This document shows positions 55,237-64,000 of a DNA stretch of 64,000 bases, piece by piece. The DNA is taken from NCBI GenBank assembly GCA_013215465.1, contig JABSOW010000013.1, positions 54,225-118,224 of the forward strand, written 5' to 3'. The DNA is from Colwellia sp. (GTDB lineage Bacteria > Pseudomonadota > Gammaproteobacteria > Enterobacterales > Alteromonadaceae). How positions within the stretch are numbered: the first letter of the stretch is position 1; the number at the start of each line of letters is the position of its first letter. Both the position numbers and the translations under genes were made by a program. The notes beneath the pieces were generated by a model. That model did not search any database and was not told the DNA's origin. It saw only the letters and a list, made by a program, of their open reading frames with translations.

Positions 55237-56547
55237 ATGGTGTTTTCTTTACAACAACCTGAATTTTTAGTTATTTTTCTTATATGTGCATTGTTGGTTT
55301 TATTATTAGTGTTGTTATTTGTTGTCAGGCAAAGTAGAGAAATAACTAAACTACAATCAATGATTGAGCTTTTTTCAAGTTCACAAAACAATGTGTTAGC
55401 ACAATGCTTTGATAAGCAGCAATTGCAACTCTCTAGCACTTTTGAGCAGAAAATGGCTGATTTACGGCTGAAATTATTAAGAGAGTTACATAGCCAGAAA
55501 GAACAGCTTAACCAAACATTAAGTCAAAACCAAAACCAAACACTTGAGCAGTTAATAACTCACCTAAATAAAACCACGCAAGCAAATAGAGAAGAGCTTA
55601 GTAAGTCATTAATGCAAGGTAGTGAACAAATGACTAAGCGTATAGACGTGCTTACCCAAGCGACAGATAAACGCTTGCAAGAAATTAGCGGTCAAGTAGA
55701 AAAACGTTTAAGCGAGGGTTTTGAAAAAACTACCAAAACCTTTAGCGATATTCTACAGCGCTTAGCACTGATTGATGATGCCCAGAAAAAAATCACTGAA
55801 TTATCAACCAATGTAGTGAGCTTGCAAGCAGTATTAAATGATAAACGCTCGCGTGGCGCATTTGGTGAAGTACAATTAAATGCCTTAATTCGTAATGTGT
55901 TACCAGAGCAAAGTTTTAAACTACAACATACTTTATCAAATGGTAAAATTGCTGATTGCGTATTATTTTTGCCGAAACCAACTGGCAACGTGGTGGTAGA
56001 TTCTAAATTTCCGTTAGAAAATTATCGTAAAATGATGGACTTTGAACAAGCTGATGCAGATAGAAAAGCCGCCCAACGTCAATTTAAAATTGATATTAAA
56101 AAACATATTAATGATATCAGTAGCAAATATTTAATCGATAATGAAACCGCCGATGGCGCGATTATGTTTATTCCCGCCGAAGCTATTTTTGCTGAGATCC
56201 ATGGTCATCAAAGTGACTTGGTTGATTATGCCAATAAAAAACGGGTTTGGTTAGCTTCACCTACTACCTTAATGGCAATTTTAACCACGGCGCGCTCGGT
56301 GTTAAAAGATGAAGCGACGCGCAAGCAAATACACATTATTCAAGCACATTTATCAGATTTAGCACAAGATTTTAACCGCTTTAAAGGACGCTTTGCTAGT
56401 TTAGCCAAACATATAGATCAAGCGGCCGTTGATGTGAAACAAATTCATACCTCGGCCGATAAAATATCTAATCGTTTTGAAAAAATTGAGCAAGTTGAAC
56501 TACAAGAGCAAGCGCCTGCTGATAGTGCAATTTCTACCGCGAGTTAA
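55237..56547 (+). CDS. rmuC: DNA recombination protein RmuC
   Basis: RmuC limits rearrangements at inverted repeats and is a predicted nuclease-like protein. The 436-residue chain has an N-terminal membrane segment (about 8-30), a long coiled coil (about 38-200) and the conserved C-terminal core with RGAFGEVQLNALIRNVLPEQSF and VVVDSKFPLENYRKM. A GTG six codons upstream is an alternative start; neither has a good ribosome binding site. E. coli RmuC has 475 residues. Confidence 0.92.
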   Translation: MVFSLQQPEFLVIFLICALLVLLLVLLFVVRQSREITKLQSMIELFSSSQNNVLAQCFDKQQLQLSSTFEQKMADLRLKLLRELHSQKEQLNQTLSQNQNQTLEQLITHLNKTTQANREELSKSLMQGSEQMTKRIDVLTQATDKRLQEISGQVEKRLSEGFEKTTKTFSDILQRLALIDDAQKKITELSTNVVSLQAVLNDKRSRGAFGEVQLNALIRNVLPEQSFKLQHTLSNGKIADCVLFLPKPTGNVVVDSKFPLENYRKMMDFEQADADRKAAQRQFKIDIKKHINDISSKYLIDNETADGAIMFIPAEAIFAEIHGHQSDLVDYANKKRVWLASPTTLMAILTTARSVLKDEATRKQIHIIQAHLSDLAQDFNRFKGRFASLAKHIDQAAVDVKQIHTSADKISNRFEKIEQVELQEQAPADSAISTAS

Positions 56548-56593
56548 GTACTTTTAATCACTGAACTTGCTTTTTTGCCAGACACTAAGGCTG

Positions 56594-57934
56594 TTAAAAT
56601 GCGACATTAATGAAAACGATGATAAGCAGAATAGGGCAGAAATAGCGTAAATAAAAACTAAAAGCCTTTAATTTTCTGTTGTTTTGTAATTGCGCTATAT
56701 CGGTAAGTTGGTTGCCTCGTTGCCAAATCCAACCCACAACAATAAAATAAAACAGTGACATTAAGGGTTGTAAAATGGTGGTAAGTAGCTGGATTACTAA
56801 ACCAAACAACAGATCAAAAAAGGCGATTAAGATCATGCTAGCGATAAAAACAATGGCAGATACTAACCAAGTAGCGCGTTTTCTATTTATATTTTTATCT
56901 TCAACTAAATAAGACACGGGGACTTCGGTTGATGAAATGGTAGAGGTTAGTGCCGCAATAGATAATAAAGCGAAAAAACTAAAAGAGACGATCAAACCAA
57001 CTGAGCCCATAGAAGCAAATAATGACGGCAGTATTTGAAAAATCAGTTGTCCTTCACCAATTAAATTTCCATCATTAAAAACCTCCTGTCCTGCGTGTTG
57101 AGCAACAAATAACGCCGGTATAATCAGTAACCCAGCTAAGAAGGCAATAAATGTATCAAGTGCGGCAATAGACAAGACAAGTTTGCCAATGTCTTGATCT
57201 TTTTTCATATATGAGCCGTAAACCATCATGCCACCAACACCAATAGAAAGAGAGAAGAAGGCTTGCCCCATCGCTGAAATAATTAATTTTGGCTCCATTA
57301 CTTGGCTAAAATCAGGAATTAAATAAAGGACAACACCTTCTTGTGCGCCATCTTGTTGTAAAATATAAATAACTAAGCCAATTAACATCAATAATAAAAT
57401 AGGCATTAATCGTCCAGACCAACGTTCTATCCCGGCATGAACACCTTGATGAATAATCAGGGCACTTAATAAAATAAAAATAGGGGTAAAAATAATATTA
57501 CGTAAAGTACTTGATGTAGACAGCCAATTGGCTAGGTCAATAAAACCAAACAGCTCAGATAATGCGCTTAACGCATGCGCTAACATCCAGCCAGCCACAA
57601 TAGTATAAAAGCTAAGCATCATTATGGCGCCAACTAAACCTATGATGCCGGCATTGCGCCCCGTTTTTTTAAAACGTTTACCACAAGCCTGTATCAGCGC
57701 ACTTACCGGGTTTCTTTGTGCTTGATTACCAATATAAACCTCGGCATACAATGCCGGTACAGCCAATAATACCGTCACGATAAGGTAGACAAACAAAAAG
57801 GCACCACCACCGTTGTTAGCCGCTTGGGTTGGGAATCCCCAAATGTTGCCTAATCCAATTGCTGAGCCTGCAGCGGCTAAAATGAAACCAAGTCGCGAAT
57901 GAAATGAATCACGGGTAGTTGAGGGTGATGACAT
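56594..57934 (-). CDS. Sodium-dependent transporter (SNF/NSS family)
   Basis: NSS carriers move amino acids or related solutes with sodium. The 446 residues form 11-12 membrane segments. The N-terminal signature is SRLGFILAAAGSAIGLGNIWGFPTQAANNGGGAF (about 13-46), with the unwound-helix residues that bind sodium. The FSLSIGVGGMMVYGSYM motif of segment 6 is also clear. The substrate cannot be told. It is convergent with rmuC. Confidence 0.9.
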   Translation of the reverse strand: MSSPSTTRDSFHSRLGFILAAAGSAIGLGNIWGFPTQAANNGGGAFLFVYLIVTVLLAVPALYAEVYIGNQAQRNPVSALIQACGKRFKKTGRNAGIIGLVGAIMMLSFYTIVAGWMLAHALSALSELFGFIDLANWLSTSSTLRNIIFTPIFILLSALIIHQGVHAGIERWSGRLMPILLLMLIGLVIYILQQDGAQEGVVLYLIPDFSQVMEPKLIISAMGQAFFSLSIGVGGMMVYGSYMKKDQDIGKLVLSIAALDTFIAFLAGLLIIPALFVAQHAGQEVFNDGNLIGEGQLIFQILPSLFASMGSVGLIVSFSFFALLSIAALTSTISSTEVPVSYLVEDKNINRKRATWLVSAIVFIASMILIAFFDLLFGLVIQLLTTILQPLMSLFYFIVVGWIWQRGNQLTDIAQLQNNRKLKAFSFYLRYFCPILLIIVFINVAF

Positions 57935-58118
57935 AGAGTTTATAATTACTAGGGATAAGTTAATATTGTCGGTGAGCTTACCGAGTAAAGTTGCCCGAGT
58001 AAAGTAAGGAACAGCAAGTATTAATTATTCACTTTTGTTAGCCGTTAATGATGATTTAATCCGCATTATTTATGTTATTATCGTGAAAATTTTTTTTGTG
58101 TTTTTTAAAGAGTTTATT

Positions 58119-58775
58119 ATGCTGCAACATCAAATTATCCCGGTTACGCCTTTTCAACAAAATTGTACGCTATTTTGGTGCGATGAAACAATGCAAGCGG
58201 CGGTAGTTGATCCCGGCGGTGATATCGAGAAAGTGATTGCCGCCATTGATAAGCATCAACTAACGTTAGCTAAAGTACTGCTTACTCATGCTCATATTGA
58301 TCACGCAGGAGCAACGGATGCTTTGGCAAAACATTATAATGTTAAAATTGAAGGACCTCATAAAGAAGATCAATTTTGGATAGATTTAATTGAAGAACAA
58401 AAGCAGCGTTTTGGTTTTGCTGATGCGGAATCATTTACACCAGACAGATTCTTGGATCAAGGTGATACGGTTAGCTTTGGTAATATCACTTTAGAAGTTT
58501 ATTTTTGTCCGGGACATACACCAGGGCATGTGGTTTTTTTCCATCGTGAGTCTAAATTAGCGCAAGTTGGCGATGTTATCTTTCAGGGCTCAATTGGCAG
58601 AACCGATTTTCCTCGTGGTGACCAAGCCACATTAATCAACTCTATTCGCAATAATATTTTCCCTCTTGGGGACGATGTTCGTTTTATTCCGGGTCATGGT
58701 TCCATGGGTACTTTTGGTCAAGAACGTCGCAGTAATCCGTTTGTTAGTGATGCAGCTGTTGGCGTAAGTAGTTAA
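58119..58775 (+). CDS. MBL-fold metallohydrolase (YcbL/glyoxalase II-like)
   Basis: The 218-residue protein has the metal-binding THAHIDHAG (about 63-71), a later His in CPGHTPGHVVFF, Asp in VGDVIFQGSIGRTDFP and the final His in FIPGHGSMGTFG. This fits the E. coli YcbL type, with weak glyoxalase II activity reported for relatives. The start at 58119 has AAAGAG upstream; the frame opens 28 codons earlier at TTG without homology. The ion channel gene starts one base after its stop. Confidence 0.88.
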   Translation: MLQHQIIPVTPFQQNCTLFWCDETMQAAVVDPGGDIEKVIAAIDKHQLTLAKVLLTHAHIDHAGATDALAKHYNVKIEGPHKEDQFWIDLIEEQKQRFGFADAESFTPDRFLDQGDTVSFGNITLEVYFCPGHTPGHVVFFHRESKLAQVGDVIFQGSIGRTDFPRGDQATLINSIRNNIFPLGDDVRFIPGHGSMGTFGQERRSNPFVSDAAVGVSS

Positions 58776-58776
58776 C

Positions 58777-59610
58777 ATGGCTAGTATAATTTTTAGTGCC
58801 CAACGACGCCTTAAAAAAATTGATTCAAGTAAACTTTTTCAAGGCCTTATCATTGCTGTTATTTTATTTTCCGCGTTATTAATTGGCGCTAAGACCCATA
58901 ACTTATCCAGTAATGTGGTGGCGGTTTTAGCGCTATTGGATCTTGGTATAACAATATTTTTTGTTATCGAAATTATAATTCGCTACTTTGCCCATCCTAA
59001 TAAAAGACGTTTTTTCCATAGTGGCTGGAATATTTTTGACACGGTTATTGTGATTGGCAGTTTAATACCCACGGGTGGCTCAGGTGTACTGTTAGCACGA
59101 TTACTACGGGTGTTTAGAGTTTTACGATTAGTTTCTATGGTGCCTGAACTACGCTTGTTAATTAATGCCTTGCTCAAAGCTATACCGCGTATGGGGTATA
59201 TTGTCTTATTAATGTTTGTCATTTTTTATATATATGCCGCGATGGGAAGCATGTTCTTTCATCAAATTAATGAAGTGTTGTGGGGCGATGTTTCTATCTC
59301 AATGTTGACTTTATTTCGAGTGGCAACATTTGAAGATTGGACCGATGTTATGTATGAAACGATGACAGTGCATCCTTTAAGTTGGATTTACTATCTTAGT
59401 TTTATTTTTCTAACGGCCTTTATTTTCTTAAATATGATGGTAGGCACAGTGCTTGAAGTGATGAGCAAAGAACACGAGAATTTCCGTGCCGAACAACATG
59501 GCGAAAGCATTGAAGGTGGCGAGCCAGCAAGCCGCGCACAAATTGAAAAACTTGAGCGCGAATTAATTGAAATTAAAGCACTTTTATTAAAGCAATCGAA
59601 ATCAATTTAG
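58777..59610 (+). CDS. Voltage-gated cation channel, single-repeat 6TM (bacterial Nav/Cav type)
   Basis: The 277 residues contain six membrane segments. S4 carries Arg108, Arg111, Arg114 and Arg117 at every third position (LLARLLRVFRVLRLV). The pore loop is TLFRVATFEDWTD with the selectivity filter TFEDWTD (184-190), followed by S6 (YYLSFIFLTAFIFLNMMVGTVL) and a C-terminal coiled coil (EKLERELIEIKALLLK) as in tetrameric NaChBac relatives. The extra acidic residues in the filter are like calcium-selective variants; selectivity is inferred. It follows the MBL gene by one base. Confidence 0.87.
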   Translation: MASIIFSAQRRLKKIDSSKLFQGLIIAVILFSALLIGAKTHNLSSNVVAVLALLDLGITIFFVIEIIIRYFAHPNKRRFFHSGWNIFDTVIVIGSLIPTGGSGVLLARLLRVFRVLRLVSMVPELRLLINALLKAIPRMGYIVLLMFVIFYIYAAMGSMFFHQINEVLWGDVSISMLTLFRVATFEDWTDVMYETMTVHPLSWIYYLSFIFLTAFIFLNMMVGTVLEVMSKEHENFRAEQHGESIEGGEPASRAQIEKLERELIEIKALLLKQSKSI

Positions 59611-59727
59611 TCGGTAAAGTCTCATTATAAAAGATGATTTTACCGACACCGACTTGCTGCTAACTGAGGTTTTTTTGAGCGAAGTAGTGACAGCAAGTAC
59701 TATGCTAGAGCGACGATAAAATAATAG

Positions 59728-60189
59728 CTACGATATTTTTGACTTTTGATAGCGCATTAAAATGGTGTCTAAGTGATTAGCAAACGCTTGCCGGTCGCTT
59801 TGGCTTAAAGGTGGCGGACCACCGGTTTGGACGCCACTAGCACGCATGGTATCCATAAAGTCACGAATATTGAGTCGAGGTTTTATATTCTCTTTGGTAA
59901 ATAACTCTCCTCTTGGGCTTAATGCTATGCCTAATTTAGTTATTACTTCATCGGCAAGTGGGATATCGGCAGTGATGACCAAATCATTTTCTGCCACGCG
60001 TTTGACAATTTCATCATCAGCAACATCAAAGCCTGAACTTACTTGCATAAACTGGATGACTTTTGAAGGTGGTATACGAATATGATGATTTGCCACTAAG
60101 GTTGTGGTGATTTTTGTACGTTCGGCGGCTTTAAATAAAATCTCTTTTATTACGACGGGACACGCGTCGGCATCAACCCAAATTTTCAT
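59728..60189 (-). CDS. yaiI: YaiI/YqxD family protein (DUF188)
   Basis: The 153-residue protein begins [18 protein letters not shown], the signature of this family, and has [17 protein letters not shown] (about 71-87) and [19 protein letters not shown]. Conserved acidic residues suggest a PIN-like nuclease fold, but the function is unproven. Length equals E. coli YaiI (152). The MITE copy 2 lies just upstream of its start. Confidence 0.9.
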   Translation of the reverse strand: MKIWVDADACPVVIKEILFKAAERTKITTTLVANHHIRIPPSKVIQFMQVSSGFDVADDEIVKRVAENDLVITADIPLADEVITKLGIALSPRGELFTKENIKPRLNIRDFMDTMRASGVQTGGPPPLSQSDRQAFANHLDTILMRYQKSKIS

Positions 60190-60218
60190 AGTTACCCTTA
60201 ATAAATGCTATTATCGAT

Positions 60219-60486
60219 TATACCCATGATACCTCAAGATACGAGTTTCAGGATGACTGAGCGATTCATGAGCAAGGCGCATCTTTTTATTAATGGTTGT
60301 TCCATTAAAAATAGATGCAACGAAGAGCATGATTTGCTCAGTCATCCCCAAAGGGCTGGTTTAGAAACGCTTTATGCTACGTTATTGATTTCGACAAGGA
60401 GAACAACCATTCTCTTCAATCAATGCCTTACCTAAAGACGTTTCTAATTCCAGCTGAATCCGGCATATTGAGGTAACATGGGTATA
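60219..60486 (-). mobile_element. MITE-like element, copy 2 (268 bp, between yaiI and the alkyltransferase-like gene)
   Basis: The sequence is a close inverse copy of the element at 26828-27094, with the same ends (TATACCCATG at each end, inverted) and the same internal pairs, one of them with a mismatch (AGAAACGC). The ORF shared by both copies is frameshifted here near its end, so it is not protein-coding. It lies 30 bases upstream of yaiI and 37 bases upstream of the next gene, so it may affect both promoters. Confidence 0.85.
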
Positions 60487-60522
60487 TAATAACGTATTCA
60501 GTAGCGACAATTGTGAATAAAG

Positions 60523-60885
60523 GTGAATAAATTAATAAAACCGTACTATGCTCAAATTTGGCAAACTATACAGCTTATTCCCCAAGGAAAAGTCGCCTGT
60601 TATGGTCAAATTGCTGATTTAGCCGGCTTACCAGGTAGGGCGAGGTTAGTCGGAAAGGCATTAGCTAGCGTGCCTGAATCGGGTTGGCGCGGGCAAGCAG
60701 TTCCTTGGTATAGAGTGATAAACGCGCAAGGAAAAATATCTTTTCCTATTGGCAGCGAATATTTTGACAAGCAAAAGCAGCTTTTACAAGATGAACAAGT
60801 GGTGGTTATTGGCGTAAGGGTTAAATTGAAAGAATTTCAATGGCAGCCAGATCTGGCTGAGTTGTTATTTTCATTAGAATTTTAA
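60523..60885 (+). CDS. Alkyltransferase-like protein (ATL)
   Basis: ATL proteins bind O6-alkylguanine and flag it for nucleotide excision repair but cannot remove the alkyl group. The 120 residues match the DNA-binding half of MGMT (IPQGKVACYGQIADLAGLPGRARLVGKAL), with PWYRV where MGMT has the reactive PCHRV cysteine. The start is GTG with no distinct ribosome binding site, and the MITE ends 36 bases before it, so expression may depend on the element. Confidence 0.9.
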   Translation: MNKLIKPYYAQIWQTIQLIPQGKVACYGQIADLAGLPGRARLVGKALASVPESGWRGQAVPWYRVINAQGKISFPIGSEYFDKQKQLLQDEQVVVIGVRVKLKEFQWQPDLAELLFSLEF

Positions 60886-60911
60886 TACGACTTAAATGAC
60901 CAAACAATTTA

Positions 60912-60938
60912 TGGCAACGACAGTAGCTATCGTTGCCA
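60912..60938. terminator. Hairpin between the convergent ATL and FKBP genes
   Basis: TGGCAACGA (60912-60920) pairs with TCGTTGCCA (60930-60938) around a nine-base loop. There is only a weak T-rich tail, but its place between convergent stops suggests a terminator. Confidence 0.6.
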
Positions 60939-60976
60939 ATATTTGTGTCATGTTAATAATTTTCACAACGATGGCG

Positions 60977-61450
60977 TTATTGTATTTCTAATAATGTGAC
61001 TTCAAAAATAAGCAATGAACCCGGCGAAATTTTACCGGTAGCTCTATCGCCATATCCTAAGCTTGACGGAATGAAAAATTTGAATTTATCACCAACAACC
61101 ATTAATTGAACCCCTTCAGTCCAACCGCTTATCACTTGATTTAAGCCAAAGCCAATTGGTTTATCGCGCTCTACTGAACTATCAAAGACAGTGCCATCTA
61201 ATAACGTACCGTGATAATGCACTGTTACTTTCGAATTTGCGGTTGGGTGTTCAGTTTCTTTACCTCGTTGTAATACTTGATATTGCAATCCAGAAGCGGT
61301 TTCAATAACACCTTCTACAACTTTGTTCTGTGTTAAAAAAGTTTGACCTATAGCAACATTTTCAATCGCTGCCGCTGAATTTTTATTATTCGAGTTTCTC
61401 GAGTAAAAGAATACCGCCAATGCAATTAGAACCAAAACAACATATTTCAT
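60977..61450 (-). CDS. FKBP-type peptidyl-prolyl cis-trans isomerase
   Basis: The 157-residue protein starts with a hydrophobic segment (YVVLVLIALAVFFYS) that serves as a signal anchor. A linker and a single FKBP domain follow (about 45-157; VHYHGTLLDGTVFDSS, GLNQVISGWTEGVQLMVVGDKFKFFIPSSLGYG, LLIFEVTLLEI). The active-site aromatic and Asp positions are intact. It probably acts in the periplasm, membrane-tethered. Confidence 0.9.
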   Translation of the reverse strand: MKYVVLVLIALAVFFYSRNSNNKNSAAAIENVAIGQTFLTQNKVVEGVIETASGLQYQVLQRGKETEHPTANSKVTVHYHGTLLDGTVFDSSVERDKPIGFGLNQVISGWTEGVQLMVVGDKFKFFIPSSLGYGDRATGKISPGSLLIFEVTLLEIQ

Positions 61451-61621
61451 AACTCATCCCATTAATATATAAAGTGGTCTATTCTAACACTCGTTTGATT
61501 CGGTGATAAAACTAAATTTAATGATATAAAAATATAACGAGCTGATAAAACCACTGTTGCTTTGGTTGCAGTAGTGGCTTTAGTTTAAATGTAACTGTGA
61601 TTATCTTCGATCTTCAAGCAC

Positions 61622-61650
61622 AAAAAAGGGAATGACCCGCATCCCCTTTT
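61622..61650 (-). terminator. Terminator after the GlyGly-CTERM protein gene
   Basis: On the minus strand AAAAGGGGATG and CATTCCCTTTT pair with one bulged or mismatched base around CGGGT, followed by TTTTTTG. It ends the large gene at 61675. Confidence 0.8.
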
Positions 61651-61674
61651 AATTATACTCGTTATACTTACTTT

Positions 61675-63918
61675 TTATTTTTTAGCTTTAATCTTTCTAA
61701 AAAATATAAGAGGTAATAACAATAAAGTTAATAAACCCGTGCTACCACCACCGCTGCTTGTGGTTGTGGTGGTAGTGGTAGTTGTGATTGGTTCTGGAGC
61801 CGGAGTTGTTGGTGTAGCCGGTGGTGTTAATACTGTAATAACACCCGGGTCAACGATAGTACCGTTGACAGTATTATCAGCATCATTGGGTCCGCCATCT
61901 TCAATCGTTATACGAACACATTGGTGACCAGCATTTAAACCTATGAAGTAACGAGCATCGTCGTCTGCTGCCGGGCAAAGTTCACTGATATCGCGCGATG
62001 CTGAACTAAGGCTATTGTTTGCATCAGACACAAAGTTTTTCCAACCATCTTCTGCTGTGTATTTACGGTAAACAGCATCTCGTGGTAATGAGCGACCATT
62101 TGGTAACGGAATAACCACGGGTATACTTTCGCCTGCAGCTAAACCCGTTACTTCAAAATCAACGATGGGTGAAATAGGAATAGAATACTCATCGACAGTA
62201 TTGTTTGATGTTGGTGCAGCACCATTATCACCGTTTGTTAGTAAATTCTCTTGACTAACCGATGCATCAGCAGCACTAAATCCATCTGCAGCACGTTTAG
62301 TTAAGCCTAGTTTAAGTGTTAACCCTGGTTTTGTTTGCATTGGATCATTGTTTGTACCAATTGCTAATACGTTGCGGTTAGTACCAGCATCATCTAAATA
62401 GTCTGGGATGCCATCACCATCAGTATCGTCGAAACCCTCATCACTATCAGAGATTCCATCACCATCAGTATCATCACCATTTAATGGTTGAGTATCTGCT
62501 GTTAACACTATCTGTATATCAGCACTGGCTTGAAGTAGTTCTTCTGTACCTACTTCAGTTATGACAAGATGCGCAGTTACAATATTAGCGGTTGCATCAC
62601 TAGGCGAAAACTCTAGTGTAATACTAGGGCGAGAACCATGAAAAGAATCATGAAGTTCAACAACATAATAAGCTTTATCAATACCGTCAACAGTCAATTC
62701 AAATGTAAATTCATCATAATTTATATCAGTGACAATTGCTTCTATAGTCACAGTTTCAGTATCACTTTTCTCAAATACTGTCCCTGGTACTTTTGTATTC
62801 CCACAGCCCATTCGAGCAGAACTTGAGCGTGAAGCAGATTTCGATAGAGGGGCCAAATCGCAATAATCATCTGAACCTTGATATGCGTTCAATTCAGTGC
62901 TTGGAGCAACATTTTTATCAGTAAAGGTGATAACAAGTTGTTCATTAGCATCTACAGGTTTGTTGACATAAGAATTACCATAATAATAATAATAATAATA
63001 ATAATCATCATCATCATAATCGTCACCTTCAGTGAAAGTAACGATAAGCGTATCACCGTCAACTAAATCGATACCATTGGTAGCAATCCATATGGAGCCT
63101 TTTAGCTCATCTAGTTTATACATCATAAATGGATAACTGTAAGGCATTAAACCTTTATCAACAGCGCTACCAGAAAATTCAAGCATAACCATACCATATC
63201 GATGTGATTTACCAGAGAAAAAGAATGGAATTTCAATTCTGTTAGCATCACCAATTAAAGCGAGCTGATCTTCTCCAAAACTCACTAGTGGGTCAATGCC
63301 CATAGGGAGAACTTCTTCGGTTGAGGTACCATTGCTGTCTGTTGCTATTAATGTTACTACATCAAGGTGTTGCCCTGACAGCAATCGATATTCTTCTTTT
63401 AGAGTAAATTCAACAGGACCATCTACTAAGTCATAAGCGAATATTCCAGTTAACATTTCAAGGGTAATTGTCGTATAAAGTCCATGCGCATCAATAGGAA
63501 ATCGAGGATCCTGATCTGGACTATCTGGACTATTAAAAACGAAAGAATCAGTGAATTCGGGAGTTGCACCAAATTTAGGTCCAGTCGTATCTTCAATGGT
63601 TATTGTTTGTTCTTCAGTATGAACTACTGCGTTATTACTGTTATCTGTAAGCGTCCAAGTTATGGTATGAACTCCTAAAGCTAGCGAAACTGAATACCCT
63701 TCAGATACATCATTTGACCAGGTAAAGTCATCGGAATTTGTTTCTGAAGGAAATTCGGGATGCTCCAAATACACGTCGGTCATTAGCCCTGTGGCTTCGC
63801 AGGTATCATAGGATGAAATACATGAATATTCAGCAGCTTGAGAAGGCATAACAGCCCCCAAAAATACCGTTGTTATGGCTGTAACTAGTCCATTTTTTAA
63901 AAACTTCTTTATTGTCAT
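61675..63918 (-). CDS. Exported GlyGly-CTERM protein with choice-of-anchor and calcium-type repeat regions
   Basis: From the ATG at 63918 the 747-residue protein has a signal peptide (TIKKFLKNGLVTAITTVFLGA, cut near SQA-AE) and an N-terminal Ig/HYR-like region with two nearby cysteines. A Tyr/Asp tract encoded by trinucleotide repeats lies around residues 300-313. A thrombospondin-3-like run DTDGDGISDSDEG...DTDGDGIPDYLDD (about 480-510) and a choice-of-anchor-U-like domain follow. A poly-Thr linker leads to the C-terminal GlyGly-CTERM signal (SSGGGSTGLLTLLLLPLIFF plus basic tail). It should be processed by rhombosortase and delivered by type II secretion to the surface. The frame opens 22 codons earlier without a signal-like start. 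Confidence 0.85.
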   Translation of the reverse strand: MTIKKFLKNGLVTAITTVFLGAVMPSQAAEYSCISSYDTCEATGLMTDVYLEHPEFPSETNSDDFTWSNDVSEGYSVSLALGVHTITWTLTDNSNNAVVHTEEQTITIEDTTGPKFGATPEFTDSFVFNSPDSPDQDPRFPIDAHGLYTTITLEMLTGIFAYDLVDGPVEFTLKEEYRLLSGQHLDVVTLIATDSNGTSTEEVLPMGIDPLVSFGEDQLALIGDANRIEIPFFFSGKSHRYGMVMLEFSGSAVDKGLMPYSYPFMMYKLDELKGSIWIATNGIDLVDGDTLIVTFTEGDDYDDDDYYYYYYYYGNSYVNKPVDANEQLVITFTDKNVAPSTELNAYQGSDDYCDLAPLSKSASRSSSARMGCGNTKVPGTVFEKSDTETVTIEAIVTDINYDEFTFELTVDGIDKAYYVVELHDSFHGSRPSITLEFSPSDATANIVTAHLVITEVGTEELLQASADIQIVLTADTQPLNGDDTDGDGISDSDEGFDDTDGDGIPDYLDDAGTNRNVLAIGTNNDPMQTKPGLTLKLGLTKRAADGFSAADASVSQENLLTNGDNGAAPTSNNTVDEYSIPISPIVDFEVTGLAAGESIPVVIPLPNGRSLPRDAVYRKYTAEDGWKNFVSDANNSLSSASRDISELCPAADDDARYFIGLNAGHQCVRITIEDGGPNDADNTVNGTIVDPGVITVLTPPATPTTPAPEPITTTTTTTTTSSGGGSTGLLTLLLLPLIFFRKIKAKK
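62980..63018 (+). repeat. Trinucleotide microsatellite inside the GlyGly-CTERM gene
   Basis: A run of ATA/TAA triplets (about 62980-63005) is followed by ATC triplets (to about 63018). On the coding strand they give Asp and Tyr codons (DDDDYYYYYYYY). Slippage would change the length of an Asp/Tyr tract without shifting the frame. Confidence 0.85.
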
Positions 63919-64000
63919 ACTGTCGTAAGCGTATAGGGAACGGCACCTAGCCGTGCTCAATATTCCATGGTAGCAGCGGTTCAAGGTTGTTTGGTTGCTC

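Noticed and set aside
60205..60435. Small ORF inside MITE copy 2
   Set aside because: It starts partly outside the element and differs at the C-terminus from copy 1 through a frameshift.
61739..61927. Plus-strand Val-rich ORF
   Set aside because: It is the antisense shadow of the poly-Thr linker of the GlyGly-CTERM protein.
63919..64000. Possible cyclic-di-GMP riboswitch upstream of the GlyGly-CTERM gene
   Set aside because: A small hairpin ACGGC-TAGGT-GCCGT is visible, but the diagnostic ACGCA and GCAAAC stretches are not, and the window ends before a full leader could be judged.

Overview
This is an AT-rich stretch of a gammaproteobacterial chromosome. Gene content, gene order and base composition point to the Alteromonadales, most likely a Colwellia/Thalassotalea-type marine bacterium. 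Supporting signs are the order tig-clpP-clpX-lon-hupB-ppiD, pspABC-ycjX-ycjF-tyrR next to fahA-maiA, and mrdA-rodA-rlpA-dacA. The genus is an inference; no rRNA or marker search was possible. I see no prophage, plasmid functions, CRISPR array or complete insertion sequence.

Layout: 1-1424 holds a tRNA cluster (Pro-Arg-His-Pro). Each tRNA-Pro is followed by degenerate repeats that carry remnants of the tRNA 3' half. 1425-10507 is a proteostasis block: trigger factor, ClpP, ClpX, Lon with a good sigma-32-type promoter, HU-beta and PpiD. 10604-23237 is the envelope-stress and peptide-transport block: pspF-sapABCDF on the minus strand, divergent from pspABC-ycjX-ycjF on the plus strand. Between them are two PspF-type sites and a sigma-54-like promoter. 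tyrR follows with a perfect TyrR box, then fahA-maiA (end of tyrosine catabolism). 25393-31429 holds serA, rpiA, fau, a POT peptide transporter, pdxH and a PA3496-type small protein, with a 267-bp MITE-like element between rpiA and serA. 31576-37529 holds tmcA, two coupled small ORFs behind a Fur box, an ABC-2 exporter and a KAS III-like synthase.

37598-49302 is the cell-wall/LPS/ribosome block on the minus strand (leuS, lptE, holA, nadD, rsfS, rlmH, mrdA, rodA, rlpA, dacA). In front of mrdA (PBP2) the translation start region is tandemly triplicated. This yields two intact 40-codon ORFs, each ending on the start codon of the next. 49551-61450 contains ybeL, a second Lon-family protease, ybeD-lipB-lipA, dodecin, rmuC, an SNF-type transporter, an MBL hydrolase, a voltage-gated cation channel, yaiI, a second inverted copy of the MITE, an alkyltransferase-like protein and an FKBP. 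The window ends in a large exported GlyGly-CTERM protein.

Strongest leads: the tandem uORF leader of mrdA, the tRNA-Pro-derived repeat array, the Fur-box-linked small ORF pair, the two-copy MITE, and the structured hupB-ppiD spacer. Several start codons were moved from the longest open frame to the start best supported by ribosome binding site, signal peptide or family length; the reason is given in each entry.
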